From the NCBI GenBank assembly GCA_023450615.1, contig JAEXGT010000104.1, positions 1 to 64,000 of the forward strand: a stretch of DNA of 64,000 nt, in the 5' to 3' direction. The translations under genes were made by a program, and so were the position numbers. Of the stretch, positions 31,278-38,247 are shown piece by piece. Below the pieces are notes generated by a model. The model saw only the letters and a list, made by a program, of their open reading frames with translations. It was not told the origin of the DNA and did not search any database. This stretch comes from Pseudomonadota bacterium (GTDB lineage Bacteria; Pseudomonadota; Alphaproteobacteria; Rhizobiales; Beijerinckiaceae). Positions within the stretch are counted from its first letter, which is position 1. Every line of letters starts with the position of its first letter.

Positions 31278-32924
31278 ATGGCTGCCAAAGACGTTAAGTT
31301 TTCTACCGAAGCCCGCGATAAGATGCTGCGCGGCGTCGACATCCTCGCCGATGCGGTGAAGGTGACCCTCGGCCCGAAGGGCCGCAACGTCGTGATCGAG
31401 AAGTCCTTCGGCGCTCCGCGCATCACGAAGGACGGCGTGTCGGTCGCGAAGGAAATCGAGCTCGCCGACCGTTTCGAGAACATGGGCGCCCAGATGGTGC
31501 GCGAAGTGGCCTCGAAGACCAACGACATCGCCGGTGACGGCACCACGACGGCTACCGTCCTGGCTCAGTCCATCGTCCGCGAAGGCGCCAAGGCCGTTGC
31601 CGCCGGCATGAACCCGATGGACCTGAAGCGCGGCATCGACATGGCCACGGCTGAGGCCATCAAGGACATCCAGGCTCGCGCCAAGAAGGTGAAGTCCTCG
31701 GATGAGGTTGCCCAGGTCGGCACGATTTCCGCCAACGGCGACAAGGACATCGGCGAGATGATCGCCCATGCCATGCAGAAGGTCGGTAACGAGGGTGTCA
31801 TCACCGTCGAGGAAGCCAAGACCGCCGAGACCGAGCTCGATGTCGTGGAAGGCATGCAGTTCGACCGCGGCTATCTCTCGCCGTACTTCATCACGAACGC
31901 CGAGAAGATGGTTGCCGAGCTCGAGGATCCCTACATCCTCATCCACGAGAAGAAGCTCTCCTCGCTGCAGACCATGCTCCCGATCCTCGAGGCCGTTGTG
32001 CAGACCGGCAAGCCGCTGCTCATCATCGCCGAGGACGTGGAAGGTGAGGCTCTCGCCACCCTCGTCGTCAACAAGCTCCGTGGCGGCCTGAAGATCGCCG
32101 CTGTGAAGGCTCCTGGCTTCGGTGATCGCCGCAAGGCCATGCTCGAGGACATCGCCGTCCTCACCGCCGGCCAGACGATCTCCGAAGATCTCGGCATCAA
32201 GCTCGAGAACGTGTCGCTCCCGATGCTCGGCCGCGCCAAGCGCGTCCGCATCGACAAGGAGAACACCACGATCATCGACGGCGCCGGCAAGAAGGAAGAC
32301 ATCGAAGCCCGCGTTTCGCAGATCAAGGCGCAGATCGAGGAGACCACCTCGGACTACGACCGTGAGAAGCTCCAGGAGCGTCTCGCCAAGCTCGCAGGCG
32401 GCGTTGCGGTGATCCGCGTCGGCGGCGCGACCGAGGTCGAGGTGAAGGAGAAGAAGGACCGCGTGGACGACGCCCTGAACGCCACCCGCGCTGCGGTGGA
32501 AGAAGGCATCGTTCCCGGCGGCGGCACGGCTCTGCTGCGCGCCAAGGCTGCGGTTGCCAAGCTCTCCAGCGACAACGCCGACGTGAAGGCCGGTATCAAC
32601 ATCGTCCTTCGCGCTCTTGAGGCTCCGATCCGCCAGATCGCCGAGAACGCCGGCGTGGAAGGCTCGATCGTTGTCGGCAAGATCTCTGAGAACAAGTCCG
32701 ACACCTTCGGCTTCAACGCTCAGACCGAAGAGTTCGTGGACATGCTCCAGGCCGGTATCGTCGACCCCGCAAAGGTCGTGCGCACCGCTCTGCAGGACGC
32801 AGCCTCCGTGGCCGGCCTCCTCGTCACGACGGAAGCCATGGTCGCCGACGCTCCGAAGCGCGACACCGGCGCTCCGGCCATGCCCGGCGGCGGCATGGGC
32901 GGCATGGGCGGCATGGACTTCTAA
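31278..32924 (+). CDS. groEL: Chaperonin GroEL
   Basis: The 548-residue protein is full length, from MAAKDVKFSTEARDKMLRGV through the ATP-binding GPKGRNVVIEKSFGAPRITK and GDGTTTATVLAQSI motifs to the GGM-repeat tail ending GGMGGMGGMDF. It is a type I chaperonin forming a double heptameric ring with GroES. An excellent AACTGGAGG precedes the start. The strong antisense frames in this gene are codon-bias artefacts. A terminator follows at 32950. Confidence 0.99.
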   Translation: MAAKDVKFSTEARDKMLRGVDILADAVKVTLGPKGRNVVIEKSFGAPRITKDGVSVAKEIELADRFENMGAQMVREVASKTNDIAGDGTTTATVLAQSIVREGAKAVAAGMNPMDLKRGIDMATAEAIKDIQARAKKVKSSDEVAQVGTISANGDKDIGEMIAHAMQKVGNEGVITVEEAKTAETELDVVEGMQFDRGYLSPYFITNAEKMVAELEDPYILIHEKKLSSLQTMLPILEAVVQTGKPLLIIAEDVEGEALATLVVNKLRGGLKIAAVKAPGFGDRRKAMLEDIAVLTAGQTISEDLGIKLENVSLPMLGRAKRVRIDKENTTIIDGAGKKEDIEARVSQIKAQIEETTSDYDREKLQERLAKLAGGVAVIRVGGATEVEVKEKKDRVDDALNATRAAVEEGIVPGGGTALLRAKAAVAKLSSDNADVKAGINIVLRALEAPIRQIAENAGVEGSIVVGKISENKSDTFGFNAQTEEFVDMLQAGIVDPAKVVRTALQDAASVAGLLVTTEAMVADAPKRDTGAPAMPGGGMGGMGGMDF

Positions 32925-32949
32925 GTCCAACGCTCAGGCGAACAAAAAG

Positions 32950-32978
32950 AAGGCCCCGGATTCCTCCGGGGCCTTTTT
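32950..32978 (+). terminator. groESL terminator
   Basis: AAGGCCCCGGA-TTCC-TCCGGGGCCTT, an 11-bp perfect stem followed by TTTT at the right side and also A residues at the left, 25 bases after the groEL stop. Confidence 0.9.
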
Positions 32979-32999
32979 CGTTTCTAAGGCGATGAAGAT

Positions 33000-33617
33000 T
33001 TACGCCGCCTGCTTCACCAGGCCTTCAGCCACAAGCGCTTCCTTCACTTTCGGGCGCGCGGCCACGCGGCCCATGAAGGCGCTGAGGTTCTTGAAGGACG
33101 AGATGTCGATGGCGTGGAAGTTCGTCCAGTTCACGACCGTGAAGAGATAGGCATCCGCAATCGTGAAGGTCTCGCCCATCAGGAAGGGCTGCTTGGCCAG
33201 AATCTCGTCGAGATGGGCGAAGCGGGTGGCGAGGCGCTCCTTCGTGGCGGCTTTCACGCTGTCAGGCGTCGTGGGATTCCAGAGCGGACCGAAGCCCTTG
33301 TGAATCTCGGAGCTGATGAAGGTGAGCCATTCGATCAGGCGATAGCGATCCATGGTGCCGTTGGCGGGCGCGAGACCGGCATCAGGCTTCCGGTCCGCGA
33401 GGTACTGGATGACCGCGGCCGCTTCCGTGAGCAGCGAGCCGTCATCCAGGGTGACGGCGGGCACATAGCCCTTGGGGTTGATGGCGCGGTAGTTCTCGCC
33501 GTTCTCGGTGAGGTGCTTCGAAAGATCCACCTTCACAAGATCAATGCTGAGACCGGCTTCGCGGGCGACGATGTGCGGAGCGAGCGAGCAGGCGCCGGGG
33601 GTGTAGTAGAGCTTCAT
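33000..33617 (-). CDS. Glutathione S-transferase
   Basis: The 205-residue protein opens MKLYYTPGACSLAPHIVARE, the beta-class GST N-terminus with catalytic Cys in PGACSL. It has the thioredoxin-like fold with GYVPAVTLDDGSLLTEAAAV (cis-Pro and TEAA-type glutathione contacts), and an all-helical C-domain (PFLMGETFTIADAYLFTVV). It conjugates glutathione to electrophiles or acts in thiol redox. The doxX gene is 27 bases upstream on the same strand, so both may be read together and respond to the adjacent MarR regulator. Confidence 0.93.
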   Translation of the reverse strand: MKLYYTPGACSLAPHIVAREAGLSIDLVKVDLSKHLTENGENYRAINPKGYVPAVTLDDGSLLTEAAAVIQYLADRKPDAGLAPANGTMDRYRLIEWLTFISSEIHKGFGPLWNPTTPDSVKAATKERLATRFAHLDEILAKQPFLMGETFTIADAYLFTVVNWTNFHAIDISSFKNLSAFMGRVAARPKVKEALVAEGLVKQAA

Positions 33618-33644
33618 GTTTTCGATCCTTTGACTGTCGAAGGC

Positions 33645-34088
33645 TCAGGCCGCAGGCTTCAGCGAGGCCGGGGCCGAGAAGAGCGGAAGGCGGGAGGAGG
33701 GCTTGAGCGCGTAGGCGCCGTCGCCAAGCAGTGCCTGTGCCACGGAGAGGACGATCAGGTACAGGGGATATTCCCAGCCGCCCCCAGGAGCGGAGAAGAC
33801 CCAGCCATTGCCCATGTGGACCCAGGCGGCTCCGGCCAGCACCGGCAGGAGGGCCAGGGCGACCCAGCGGGTCTGGATGCCGAGAACCAGCATGATGCCG
33901 CCGATGAGCTCGGCAAAGAACGTGGCATAGGCGAGAGAGGCTGGCAGCCCCAGGGATTCGAAATATTGCGCCGTGCCTGCGAGGCTGAAGGTCATGAGCT
34001 TCAGGACCAGGCTATGGGCGATGAACATGACGCCCAGCGAGACGCGGAGAAGGAGAACGCCATACGCGGTGGAGGAGTGGTTTGACAT
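33645..34088 (-). CDS. DoxX family membrane protein
   Basis: From ATG 34088 the product is 147 residues with four hydrophobic helices (YGVLLLRVSLGVMFIAHSL, YATFFAELIGGIMLVLGI, ALALLPVLAGAAWVHMG, YPLYLIVLSVAQALLG), and the family pattern AQYFESLGLP plus FFAELIGGIMLVLG. DoxX proteins are quinone- or redox-linked inner-membrane proteins of uncertain function. It is divergent from a MarR-type regulator; three ATGCA-N2-TGCAT dyads lie between them, and the first is 13 bases upstream of this start. Confidence 0.88.
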   Translation of the reverse strand: MSNHSSTAYGVLLLRVSLGVMFIAHSLVLKLMTFSLAGTAQYFESLGLPASLAYATFFAELIGGIMLVLGIQTRWVALALLPVLAGAAWVHMGNGWVFSAPGGGWEYPLYLIVLSVAQALLGDGAYALKPSSRLPLFSAPASLKPAA

Positions 34089-34100
34089 CGGGAAAACTCC

Positions 34101-34162
34101 ATGCAGATGCATGGATATTAATATGCACTTGCATGAAAATGTCAAATATGATGCACTTGCAT
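34101..34162. promoter_or_regulatory. Three ATGCA-N2-TGCAT operator-like dyads between doxX and marR
   Basis: ATGCAGATGCAT (34101-34112), ATGCACTTGCAT (34123-34134) and ATGCACTTGCAT (34151-34162) share the same palindrome with a 2-base spacer. The region between them is AT-rich (GGATATTAATATG) and probably holds the divergent promoters. The pattern fits autoregulation by the adjacent MarR protein. Confidence 0.7.
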
Positions 34163-34183
34163 GGAAACAGGGAGGGCTTTGCC

Positions 34184-34651
34184 TTGGCGCAAGACAGGCA
34201 GGAACCGTCGGATGCCGTGACCGATGCATGGGTCCGCTTGATCCGGGCCGGAAAGGCGGTCGCGGGCAGCATCGAGGCCGAACTGAAGGCGGCGGGCTTC
34301 CCGGCTCTCTCCTGGTATGACGTGCTCCTGCATCTGAAGAAGCAGCCCGAAGGCCGCGCTTCTCCTCGCGCCATCGAGGAGGCGGCGCTCTTCGAGCAGT
34401 ACAATCTCTCGCGCCTGCTCGACCGGATGGAGGCGGAAGGCCTCGTGCGCCGCATTCCCTTTCCGGGAGACAAGCGGCGGCAATTGGTGGAGATCACGAA
34501 GGAGGGGCGGGCGCTTCAGAAGTGCATGTGGGGCGTCTATGGCCCTGCCATCAATCGGCATATCGGCGACAAGCTCACCGAAAGTGAAGCTGAGCAATTG
34601 GCCGCCTTGCTGTTGAAGCTGATGGGAGCCCAGAACGATCCGGGCTGTTAG
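34184..34651 (+). CDS. MarR family transcriptional regulator
   Basis: I take TTG 34184 as the start because GGGAGGG lies 8-9 bases upstream and this leaves all three dyads outside the gene; it gives 155 residues. In-frame ATGs at 34133-34151 are alternatives that would run through the dyads. The winged-helix region includes ALSWYDVLLHLKKQPEGR, ALFEQYNLSRLLDRMEAEGLV and RRIPFPGDKRRQLVEITKEG, the classical MarR recognition helix and wing. It most likely represses itself and doxX, and perhaps the GST gene. Confidence 0.88.
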   Translation: MAQDRQEPSDAVTDAWVRLIRAGKAVAGSIEAELKAAGFPALSWYDVLLHLKKQPEGRASPRAIEEAALFEQYNLSRLLDRMEAEGLVRRIPFPGDKRRQLVEITKEGRALQKCMWGVYGPAINRHIGDKLTESEAEQLAALLLKLMGAQNDPGC

Positions 34652-34700
34652 GCGTTCATGAGATAGGCGGCTAAGCTCCAGCGGACGGCAAGGACAGCCC

Positions 34701-35249
34701 GTGAAAGAACGTTCCTCATCACGATTGAAGCGATTGCGGATCATCGCCGGTCTCGCTGTCCTGACGGCTCCGGCTTTTCTCATGCTCGAATCCTCTCTCG
34801 TCATTGCCCAGCCGGCGGAGTCCAACCGCCCGAGTTCCACCGCGATCAGAACGCCCGATTTCGACGACAGCGTCCGCTGGTATCAGGACAAGCTGGGGTT
34901 TCGGCTCATCGCCGAGCAGAACTTCGTTCAGGGGCGCATCGCAGTCTTGGAGCGGGGCGGCTTTCTCATCGAGATCGAGGAGATCGACCCCACATTGCCG
35001 AAGACTGACGATCCTCCCGCGACAAGCACTGTCGAGGCCGCGCGGCTTCCAGTCATCAGTCTTCTCGTGGGCGATGTGGATGCAGAGATCGCCCGTCTTC
35101 GCAAAATGGGCGTAGAGGTGCTTCAGGATCCGCAGGACGAGCTCAATAGTCGCTACCGCACGGCGCAGATCCGCGACAACAGCCGCAACAGGATCGAGCT
35201 GCGCGAGCCCATCGATGAGAGCGGCGGCTTCAACCCGGCGGGCCGTTGA
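34701..35249 (+). CDS. Secreted or membrane-anchored VOC (glyoxalase/bleomycin-resistance fold) protein
   Basis: The 182-residue protein starts with a basic stretch and a hydrophobic segment (IIAGLAVLTAPAFLMLESSL) that looks like a signal peptide or anchor. One VOC-type module follows: DFDDSVRWYQDKLGFRLIAE, then LPVISLLVGDVDAEIARLRKMG and DNSRNRIELREP. The metal-binding His/Glu pattern is incomplete (RIELRE provides one Glu). VOC proteins are usually cytosolic, so an export signal is uncommon. Start choice, GTG or ATG near 34701, is not certain. Function is unknown. Confidence 0.75.
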   Translation: MKERSSSRLKRLRIIAGLAVLTAPAFLMLESSLVIAQPAESNRPSSTAIRTPDFDDSVRWYQDKLGFRLIAEQNFVQGRIAVLERGGFLIEIEEIDPTLPKTDDPPATSTVEAARLPVISLLVGDVDAEIARLRKMGVEVLQDPQDELNSRYRTAQIRDNSRNRIELREPIDESGGFNPAGR

Positions 35250-35268
35250 GGAAAATCGCGCGAGCTGC

Positions 35269-35293
35269 GGAATAAAACGCGATGGGGCGTGTC
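35269..35293 (+). promoter_or_regulatory. Putative ECF sigma promoter (GGAATAA ... CGTGTC)
   Basis: GGAATAA at 35269-35275 and CGTGTC at 35288-35293 form an ECF-like -35/-10 pair upstream of the secreted-protein/ECF-sigma run. It differs from the EcfG GGAAC type, so autoregulation by the local ECF factor is the simplest reading. Confidence 0.4.
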
Positions 35294-35332
35294 TTGAAGG
35301 GCAGGTCGTCACGACCTTTCAGGAGGACACCC

Positions 35333-35719
35333 ATGAAGCTGATTTCCGGTTCCGCTCTTCTCGCAGGCATTCTCGTGGCGGCAACGGGAGCGCTCGCTCA
35401 AGCGGCTGCTCCCGCGAAGGTGGCCGAGACGAGCAAGGGCAAGGCTCTTGTCGATGCCAAAGGCATGGTGCTCTACACCTTCGACCGCGATGCCGCCGGC
35501 AAGTCGAACTGCAATGGCCAATGCGCCCAGAACTGGCCGCCGCTGATCGCCACGGCGGGAACGTCCGCCTCCGGCGACTGGACCATTGTGACCCGCGACG
35601 ACGGATCAAGGCAGTGGGCCTATAAGGGCAAGCCGCTTTACCTCTGGGTGAAGGACACCAAGCCCGGCGAGGTGACGGGCGATGGCGTCAACAACGTCTG
35701 GCACATTGCTACTCCATAG
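35333..35719 (+). CDS. Secreted COG4315/PF03640 repeat protein
   Basis: From ATG 35333, with AGGAGG directly upstream, the 128-residue protein has a signal peptide (MKLISGSALLAGILVAATGA, cleavage near ALAQA) and two PF03640-type repeats: GKALVDAKGMVLYTFDRDAAGKS with the NCNGQCAQNWPPL cysteine pair, then GSRQWAYKGKPLYLWVKDTKPG. Such proteins accompany ECF sigma/anti-sigma pairs in alphaproteobacteria and are induced by envelope or oxidative stress. It lies just before such a pair here, and the three genes run in one direction. Confidence 0.85.
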   Translation: MKLISGSALLAGILVAATGALAQAAAPAKVAETSKGKALVDAKGMVLYTFDRDAAGKSNCNGQCAQNWPPLIATAGTSASGDWTIVTRDDGSRQWAYKGKPLYLWVKDTKPGEVTGDGVNNVWHIATP

Positions 35720-35777
35720 TCATTGCCGCGCCGATGGGCCTCATCTTTGATGGGGCGGAGGTTGCAGGGGTTCGACA

Positions 35778-36284
35778 TTGGACGAGATCGCCTCCCTTCT
35801 CGAGCCGCAGATCCCAGGCTTGCGCCGCTATGCCTGGGCGCTTCTGCGCGACGACGAGGCGGCGGACGACCTCGTCCAGGACACATTGGAGCGGGCTATC
35901 CGCCATTGGGGGCAGCGGCATCGCGAGGGCGACCTGAGAGCATGGCTTTTCGCGATCCAGCGCAACCTCTTCCTGAACGCCGTGAGGAAGCTCAGGACGC
36001 ATGGCATTCAGGTCGGCGTCGAGATGCTGGAGAATGCGTCCTCCACGGATACGCCGGAGGCCCATGCGGCCTTGCGCGACATTCTCGCCGGTCTCGACGC
36101 CTTGCCCGAGGATCAACGCTCGGTACTGCTTCTGGTCGGCGTCGAGGATCTTTCCTATGAGCAGGCCGCGCAGGTTCTCGATGTTCCGCTCGGCACGGTG
36201 ATGTCACGCCTCAGCCGTGCGCGGGGGCGCTTGAGGGAGTTCATGGAAAACGGACGCGGCGCCGTTTTGAGGAGAGTGAAGTGA
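35778..36284 (+). CDS. ECF RNA polymerase sigma factor
   Basis: The 168-residue product starts at TTG 35778. Region 2 is seen in LRRYAWALLRDDEAADDLVQDTLERAIRHW with LRAWLFAIQRNLFLNAVRK. Region 4 is seen in LPEDQRSVLLLVGVEDLSYEQAAQVLDVPLGTVMSRLSRARGRLREFM (quoted in parts). It directs RNA polymerase to stress promoters. Its stop overlaps the GTG start of the anti-sigma gene, so the pair is translationally coupled. Upstream is a secreted COG4315 protein that is a likely target. Confidence 0.9.
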   Translation: MDEIASLLEPQIPGLRRYAWALLRDDEAADDLVQDTLERAIRHWGQRHREGDLRAWLFAIQRNLFLNAVRKLRTHGIQVGVEMLENASSTDTPEAHAALRDILAGLDALPEDQRSVLLLVGVEDLSYEQAAQVLDVPLGTVMSRLSRARGRLREFMENGRGAVLRRVK

Positions 36285-37081
36285 CGGGTGAGCGACCCAT
36301 CGGCGAAGACGACCTGCAGGCTTTCATTGATGGAAGGCTCGATGCGTCGCGTCTGGAAATCGTCAAGGCTTACCTGTCTTCCAATTCCGGCATGATGGAA
36401 CGGGTCGAGCGGGAGAGGGCGCAGCGTGAAGCCTTGCGCGCGCGCCTCGCCTTCAAGATGCAGGAGCCTATTCCGGCGCGCCTGCGTGTCGCGAATCTCG
36501 ATATGTCCCGGAAGCGCCCGGCGGGCTTCAGGATGAAGGGAATCGCTGCGGTGATCGCATGGCTCGTGCTGGGAAGCGTGCTCGGCGCGGCGGGCGCCAC
36601 GTGGTGGAGCGGGCGCTCGCCTTCGCAGCCGGCCCTTGCCGACAGCGCCATCACGGCGCACCGCCTTTATGTGAGCGAACGGCTGCATCCCGTCGAGGTG
36701 CCGGGCGATCAGGAAGCGCATCTCGTGCAATGGCTGTCGCGGCGTGTGGGAAAGCCGCTGAAAGCGCCCGATCTCAACGCGGAAGGATATCGCCTCATCG
36801 GGGGGAGGCTTCTGCCGTCCGGCGGGGAGGCGGCTGCGCTCTTCATGTATGAGAACGGAGGCGGCAACCGCCTCACGCTCTTTGCACGCAACAGTATGGG
36901 AGAGAAGGAAACCGCGTTCCGCTTCGAAACGCAGGATGGCATCTCCGCCTTCTCATGGATCGATAATGGATTGTCCTATGTCGTATCCGCCAGAATCGAG
37001 CGAGCGCAGCTTCTGCCGATTGCCGAGGCGATCCATCATCAGTTCGAGGCTACAGGCGGTCAAGGGAATGACCGCCTGTAG
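36281..37081 (+). CDS. Anti-sigma factor, single-pass membrane protein
   Basis: GTG 36281 overlaps the sigma stop. The 266-residue protein has an N-terminal cytosolic anti-sigma domain (IGEDDLQAFIDGRLDASRLE, then VERERAQREALRARLAFK) without the HX3CX2C zinc motif, one membrane helix (about residues 87-105, IAAVIAWLVLGSVLGAAGA), and a periplasmic domain of about 150 residues (YRLIGGRLLPSGGEAAALFMYE, SAFSWIDNGLSYVVSA). This is the ChrR/RskA-like layout common with ECF factors linked to COG4315 proteins. Signal sensing by the periplasmic part is inferred. The gene ends inside a 14-bp inverted repeat. Confidence 0.88.
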   Translation: MTGERPIGEDDLQAFIDGRLDASRLEIVKAYLSSNSGMMERVERERAQREALRARLAFKMQEPIPARLRVANLDMSRKRPAGFRMKGIAAVIAWLVLGSVLGAAGATWWSGRSPSQPALADSAITAHRLYVSERLHPVEVPGDQEAHLVQWLSRRVGKPLKAPDLNAEGYRLIGGRLLPSGGEAAALFMYENGGGNRLTLFARNSMGEKETAFRFETQDGISAFSWIDNGLSYVVSARIERAQLLPIAEAIHHQFEATGGQGNDRL

Positions 37082-37082
37082 C
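37049..37082. repeat. Perfect 14-bp hairpin across the anti-sigma stop codon
   Basis: GCTACAGGCGGTCA (37049-37062) and its exact complement TGACCGCCTGTAGC (37069-37082) surround loop AGGGAA; the stop codon TAG is within the right arm. It sits between two convergent genes separated by only 13 bases and lacks a T run, so it may be an mRNA 3' end stabiliser or a weak bidirectional barrier. Confidence 0.6.
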
Positions 37083-37094
37083 TGAAGCGGTCGA

Positions 37095-37922
37095 TCAGCC
37101 GAACACGGCAGGATCGGGGCCCACGCGGCCGCCCTTGTCGTCCATCGCTTCGATGGCGCGCATGTCATCGGCATCCAAGGCGAAATCGAACACGTCGATG
37201 TTCTCGCGGATGCGCGACGGGTTGACCGATTTCGGAATGACGATGAAGCCGTTCTCCAGATGCCAGCGCAGGATCACCTGAGCGGGCGTCTTGCCGTATT
37301 TCCGGCCGATGGCCGCGAGCTTTTCGTTCGTGACGAGGCTGCCCTGGCCGAGCGGGCCCCAGCACTCCGTGGCGATGTTGTGCTGCGCATGGAACCGGCG
37401 CAGCTCCGTCTGCTGGAAGCGCGGATGCAGCTCGATCTGGTTCAGGACGGGAACGACGCCCGTCGCGTCGATGATGCGCTGAAGATGCGGGACCATGAAG
37501 TTCGACACGCCGATGGACTTCACGCGTCCTTCCTCCTTCAGGCGAGCCAGCGCGCGCCACGCGTCGACATAGCCTTCTCCGCTAGTGCCGGGCCAGTGGA
37601 TGAGATAGAGGTCGATCGAGTCCAGCCGCAACCGCTTCAGGCTCTCGTCGAAGGCTGTCAGCGCTCCGTCGAAGCTGCGTTTGTCGTTCCACACCTTGGT
37701 GGTGATGAAGAGTTCGCCGCGCGGCACGTCGGATGCGGCAATCGCCTGACCGACACCTTCCTCGTTGTCGTAGATCGCCGCCGTATCGATGGAACGGTAG
37801 CCCGCCTCGATGGCCTCGGTCACGGAGGAGACGGCTTCTTCGTTCGAAACGCGCCAGACTCCATAGCCCAGCTGGGGCATCGCATTTCCATCGTTCAGGC
37901 GAAAGGAAGGAACCGTCGGCAT
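37095..37922 (-). CDS. Aldo/keto reductase
   Basis: From ATG 37922 (CAGGAG upstream) the 275-residue protein carries the AKR5-type sequence MPQLGYGVWRV, GYRSIDTAAIYDNEEGVG (Asp and Tyr of the catalytic tetrad), LFITTKVWNDKRS (Lys), DLYLIHWPG (His), IGVSNFMVPHL, and the NADPH-binding IPKSVNPSRIRENI. It reduces aldehydes such as methylglyoxal or 2,5-diketogluconate with NADPH. The longer open frame upstream is not part of the gene. It is convergent with the anti-sigma gene. Confidence 0.93.
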   Translation of the reverse strand: MPTVPSFRLNDGNAMPQLGYGVWRVSNEEAVSSVTEAIEAGYRSIDTAAIYDNEEGVGQAIAASDVPRGELFITTKVWNDKRSFDGALTAFDESLKRLRLDSIDLYLIHWPGTSGEGYVDAWRALARLKEEGRVKSIGVSNFMVPHLQRIIDATGVVPVLNQIELHPRFQQTELRRFHAQHNIATECWGPLGQGSLVTNEKLAAIGRKYGKTPAQVILRWHLENGFIVIPKSVNPSRIRENIDVFDFALDADDMRAIEAMDDKGGRVGPDPAVFG

Positions 37923-38013
37923 CAAGATACTCCTGAAAGGGATGAGGGGGGCGAGACAGAGGTAGGGTTTCGGGCCGAATAAACAAACCGTTACAGAGAT
38001 GCTCCGCGCCATG

Positions 38014-38039
38014 GGAACCGGTGTGCCCGGCCCGGCGTT
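38014..38039 (+). promoter_or_regulatory. Orphan EcfG-like promoter (GGAAC-N17-CGTT)
   Basis: GGAAC 38014-38018 and CGTT 38036-38039 with exactly 17 bases between. The region is GC-rich, and the reverse strand also gives a near match (GGAAC-N17-GGTT) toward the aldo/keto reductase gene, so direction is uncertain. Confidence 0.4.
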
Positions 38040-38205
38040 CCGTAGCTTGGCATTGTTGAGATGTAAGAACGGGAGCGCCTTTTGTCCATTCCAGAAGCCA
38101 GGACCGGCACATGGGTGGAAGCAGGTGAACGCTTGCAGGAACCGCGCCAGAAGTGAGCGGGAAATATCTGCTCGCTTTCGACGGGGATTCAGCAACAAGG
38201 CCGGG

Positions 38206-38223
38206 CGTATGCCCGGCCTTGGA
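38206..38223. terminator. GC-rich hairpin after the iron-binding protein gene
   Basis: AGGCCGGGC (38208-38215 region) pairs with GCCCGGCCT around GTAT. No clear T tract follows on either strand, so it is a weak or factor-assisted terminator for the gene ending at 38248. Confidence 0.5.
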
Positions 38224-38247
38224 TAACGCGAAATCGTCCGGCGCGTC

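Larger units (their letters stand above)
37923..38247. other. Intergenic interval with a plus-strand EcfG-like promoter and no gene
   Basis: About 325 bases. It must hold the minus-strand promoter of the aldo/keto reductase gene. GGAAC-N17-CGTT at 38014-38039 reads to the plus strand and leads to a hairpin at 38208-38221, but no plus-strand gene is evident, so a small RNA of about 170 bases is possible. Confidence 0.4.

Noticed and set aside
31224..32930. Open frame of 568 residues antisense to groEL
   Set aside because: It mirrors groEL exactly; strong codon bias of a highly expressed gene removes antisense stops.
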